Below, piece by piece: positions 61,976 through 64,000 of a stretch of 64,000 nucleotides of DNA. The stretch lies in NCBI GenBank assembly GCA_050313295.1, contig JBNPLD010000003.1; one strand, written 5' to 3'. Below the pieces are notes generated by a model. The model was given only the letters and a program-made list of their open reading frames with translations. It made no database searches and was not told where the DNA came from. Origin of the DNA: S5-A14a sp022766365 (lineage in GTDB: Bacteria; Bacillota; Clostridia; Peptostreptococcales; Anaerovoracaceae). Numbering within the stretch: position 1 is the stretch's first letter; every line of letters begins with the position of its first letter. The translations under genes and the position numbers were made by a program.

Positions 61976-62851
61976 CTATATAGTTATAGTTTCCTCAGGT
62001 TTCCACGAAAAATTATCCAGCAGTCTTGCCTTTCCAATGTATACAGCCATCGCCACAAGAACCGGACCGTCTATTTTATCTACAGGTTTCAGCAGCTCCA
62101 CATCCACCACCTCAAGGTAATCAATCTTTGCAAGGGCTTCATTTTCAATAACTGAAGACATATCGGCAATCAGCTGTTTGGCTGACATACCCTCATGAAT
62201 AATCTCTTTACCCAGGGTTATTGATTTTGAAAGGCAGACAGCTGCTTTTCGTTCATCTTTAGAAAGGTATGCATTCCTCGATGACATCGCAAGTCCGTCC
62301 GCCTCTCTCACGATTGGACAGCCCACAATCTCCACATCAAAATCAAGATCCTTCACCATCTTCCTTATGATGGCAAGCTGCTGTGCATCCTTCTCACCAA
62401 AGTATGCTCGATCGGCATTTGTAATATTAAAAAGCTTGGAAACCACAGTGCATACACCCTTAAAGTGAATAGGCCTTGTGACACCACACAATCCGTCACT
62501 TAAATCATCTATGTTCACATACGCCTTCGGGTTATCATACATCTCGGAAGGTTCCGGATTAAAAATCATCGCTGCCCCAAGCTTCCGGCAGAACTCCGTA
62601 TCCGCTGCAAAATTCCTCGGATAGCTTTCCAGATCTTCATCCGGTCCGAACTGAGCCGGATTCACAAAATCCGAAACGATTACTTCGTCATTTTCTGCTA
62701 CTGCTCTTTTTATCAAACTTCCGTGTCCTGCATGGAGAAAGCCCATGGTTGGCACCAGACCTATCGATTTACCCTCCTTCTGCCAGATTTTAATCTGATT
62801 GCGAACCTGAGCTATTGTCTTTGCAATTTTTATTTCCGTTACTTTTGCCAT
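61976..62851 (-). CDS. panC: Pantothenate synthetase
   Basis: ATP-dependent ligation of pantoate and beta-alanine to pantothenate. 291 residues. The class-I synthetase-like motifs are the N-terminal PTMGFLHAGHGSLI (HxGH) and AMSSRNAYLS (KMSKS equivalent), with FGEKDAQQLAIIRKMVKDL between. The ATG overlaps the panD stop (TAATG), so the two are translationally coupled. Confidence 0.97.
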   Translation of the reverse strand: MAKVTEIKIAKTIAQVRNQIKIWQKEGKSIGLVPTMGFLHAGHGSLIKRAVAENDEVIVSDFVNPAQFGPDEDLESYPRNFAADTEFCRKLGAAMIFNPEPSEMYDNPKAYVNIDDLSDGLCGVTRPIHFKGVCTVVSKLFNITNADRAYFGEKDAQQLAIIRKMVKDLDFDVEIVGCPIVREADGLAMSSRNAYLSKDERKAAVCLSKSITLGKEIIHEGMSAKQLIADMSSVIENEALAKIDYLEVVDVELLKPVDKIDGPVLVAMAVYIGKARLLDNFSWKPEETITI

Positions 62852-63240
62852 TACATATCCTCCAGTCTTCCATGCTTTTCATAATTTGTCACACGCACAA
62901 CTTTGTTCTCATCATCAACAAAAACAACTTTTGGCTTGTGGCACTTCAGTTCCTCACAGTTCAAGTGACAGTAAGCCATTATAATTATTTTGTCACCAAC
63001 TGACACGCATCTGGCTGCTGCCCCGTTAAGGCAAACTTGTCCGCTTCCCGCTTCCCCTGCAATTGTATAAGTTTCAAACCGCCGACCGTTATCTATGTCA
63101 ACAATCTGAACCTTCTGATACTCGCAGATTCCCGCATTCTCCATAAGCTCGGTATCCACTGTGATGCTTCCCACATAAGATAGGTCAGCCTGTTTTACCG
63201 TTGCTCTGTGAATTTTGCCTTGAAGCATTTCAATTATCAT
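62851..63240 (-). CDS. panD: Aspartate 1-decarboxylase (pyruvoyl enzyme)
   Basis: Makes beta-alanine from aspartate for pantothenate synthesis. About 129 residues. The self-cleavage Gly-Ser that forms the pyruvoyl cofactor is seen in YVGSITVD (about residues 22-29), with K9 in QGKIHRATV and the GAAAR motif later. The start ATG 63240 follows GAGGAGG; the extension to 63273 is rejected. First gene of panD-panC-BASS, behind a structured leader. Confidence 0.97.
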   Translation of the reverse strand: MIIEMLQGKIHRATVKQADLSYVGSITVDTELMENAGICEYQKVQIVDIDNGRRFETYTIAGEAGSGQVCLNGAAARCVSVGDKIIIMAYCHLNCEELKCHKPKVVFVDDENKVVRVTNYEKHGRLEDM

Positions 63241-63512
63241 TGTAAAATCCTCCTCTGCGCACAAATTTCCCATTACAATTAAAAAAAGGCCTCGGTCATG
63301 ACAAAACTGTTCTGACCCGGCCTATGAGCTCATTAATATGACGTAACCAAATACCCTGATTCCTGAGGGCGATTTCATCTTTTCCAATCCCCGTCGTTTC
63401 CGATCAACGTTGTACTTATCGCCTTACTTTCCTCATGATATATGTCACACTTTATTAAATTCCGGTCAGAGTATAGTTTTGTGCGCAAATACTATCTCCG
63501 GCTGGTATTATA
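63241..63512 (-). ncRNA. Structured 5' leader of panD with intrinsic terminator (possible riboswitch)
   Basis: An extended -10 promoter (TGTTATAAT, -10 at 63507-63512) starts a leader of about 260 nt. It contains GGCGAT/ATCGCC arms (about 63366-63371 and 63420-63425) enclosing a CGTT-loop-AACG hairpin, then a CCCT/AGGG hairpin. It ends with a strong terminator: AGGCCGGGTCA and TGACCGAGGCC plus seven U (63284-63325), 45 bp before panD. This is the layout of a transcription-attenuating riboswitch. A pan RNA motif upstream of pan genes is known in Firmicutes, but a match could not be confirmed by eye. Confidence 0.6.
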
Positions 63513-63553
63513 ACATGAAATTACAAATTATTGTGGATTAATGCAAAAAATTT

Positions 63554-63796
63554 CTATTTCTTTTCTTCTTCATTTGCATAGAAGATACCTGTTATTAAAA
63601 ACGTTGCTCCGGATGCAATAAATAATGATGCTATGATTGGTTCTTTTGTTGAGACACCCATTATAATTCCCGCCAGTATTTCCAAAGCTGCGGCAAGGCA
63701 CAATAAATTCTTAGCCAAATTATTTCCCTCCTTCACATCTCGATCAATAATGTACCTCTTAGCTTTCTTCCAAAGTTCATTATCATCTGCGCTCAT
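63554..63796 (-). CDS. Small membrane protein of unknown function
   Basis: About 80 residues with a charged N-terminus and two predicted membrane helices (about 28-47 and 53-72), ending in a basic-acidic tail NEEEKK. No family recognised. The start codon (ATG 63796) has only a weak ribosome-binding site. It lies upstream of the pan operon on the same strand; the remaining 200 bp to the window end show no gene. Confidence 0.5.
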   Translation of the reverse strand: MSADDNELWKKAKRYIIDRDVKEGNNLAKNLLCLAAALEILAGIIMGVSTKEPIIASLFIASGATFLITGIFYANEEEKK

Positions 63797-64000
63797 CAAT
63801 TACTTCATCTCTATTGTCGACTTTATTATAGTTTAAGACTTTTGATTAAGCTATTCTATTTCTGTAAAGCTCTTTACATTTTTGTGTAAATCCATATCAC
63901 CCGTAACCGACGTATCTGTATTAGACCCCATGAAGATGCGGGATCTGAGGTTGTCACTACTTTGATGCGATTTATACTTAACTTTTACTTAATTTTTTGA

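Noticed and set aside
1..64000. CRISPR arrays, rRNA, intact insertion sequences
   Set aside because: No regularly spaced repeats beyond two copies, no rRNA segments and no transposase-like translations were found on either strand.

Overview
The window looks like the chromosome of a low-GC, amino-acid-fermenting anaerobe of the Clostridia (Firmicutes). The evidence is strong GGAGG ribosome-binding sites, consensus sigma-A promoters, AddA-type repair, a GlnK/GlnL two-component pair, an oxygen-sensitive glycyl-radical pyruvate formate-lyase, an arginine deiminase pathway and a nearly complete lysine fermentation pathway. No 16S rRNA or species marker is present; an oral or gut Peptostreptococcales/Anaerovoracaceae-like organism is a guess. 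Almost all genes lie on the minus strand, so replication probably runs in that direction. There is no CRISPR array, intact IS element or tRNA gene.

Layout, left to right. 1-8.4 kb: ferritin (cut by the window edge), MscL, a ureohydrolase homologue that has lost metal ligands, AddA, GpmI and a DUF6382-like protein. 8.5-14.1 kb: PflA/PflB and a U32 peptidase-family protein. 14.4-23.5 kb: a GlnT-like AgcS symporter, GlnL/GlnK, arcC/arcA/arcB and a MocR-type regulator lacking the PLP lysine. 23.5-31.7 kb: an rRNA methyltransferase, MreB, a Na/Pi transporter, and a DtxR/Feo iron-uptake locus with a well-formed operator-promoter. 31.8-38.8 kb: a threonine aldolase, a catalytically altered E2-like acyltransferase, a PfkB kinase, a desulforedoxin-like protein, and an ArcD + DDAH-like + GntR module. 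38.8-41.9 kb: a small degraded prophage patch (tape-measure remnant), MATE, CsoR and a small membrane protein. 42.3-60.7 kb: lysine fermentation. 60.9-63.8 kb: panD-panC plus a BASS-family transporter behind a structured leader, and a small membrane protein.

The most notable system is the lysine block. KamA makes beta-lysine, KamDE (kept active by KamB/KamC) makes 3,5-diaminohexanoate, Kdd (two copies) oxidises it, and Kal deaminates 3-aminobutyryl-CoA. The cleavage enzyme Kce is not in the window. An Opp transporter sits between the two kdd genes. Between kdd2 and kal lies a 704-residue sigma-54 activator whose N-terminal ~345 residues are a degenerate copy of Kdd itself, suggesting that a retired pathway enzyme became the sensor. 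A consensus -24/-12 promoter with an upstream dyad precedes kdd2, and a weaker -24/-12 site precedes oppB, so both are plausible targets.

Arginine use appears at two loci: arcBAC, with direct repeats of the kind MocR regulators bind, and arcD plus a DDAH-like hydrolase. A recurrent theme is enzyme folds with lost catalytic residues: ureohydrolase, MocR aminotransferase domain, E2 acyltransferase and the Kdd domain.
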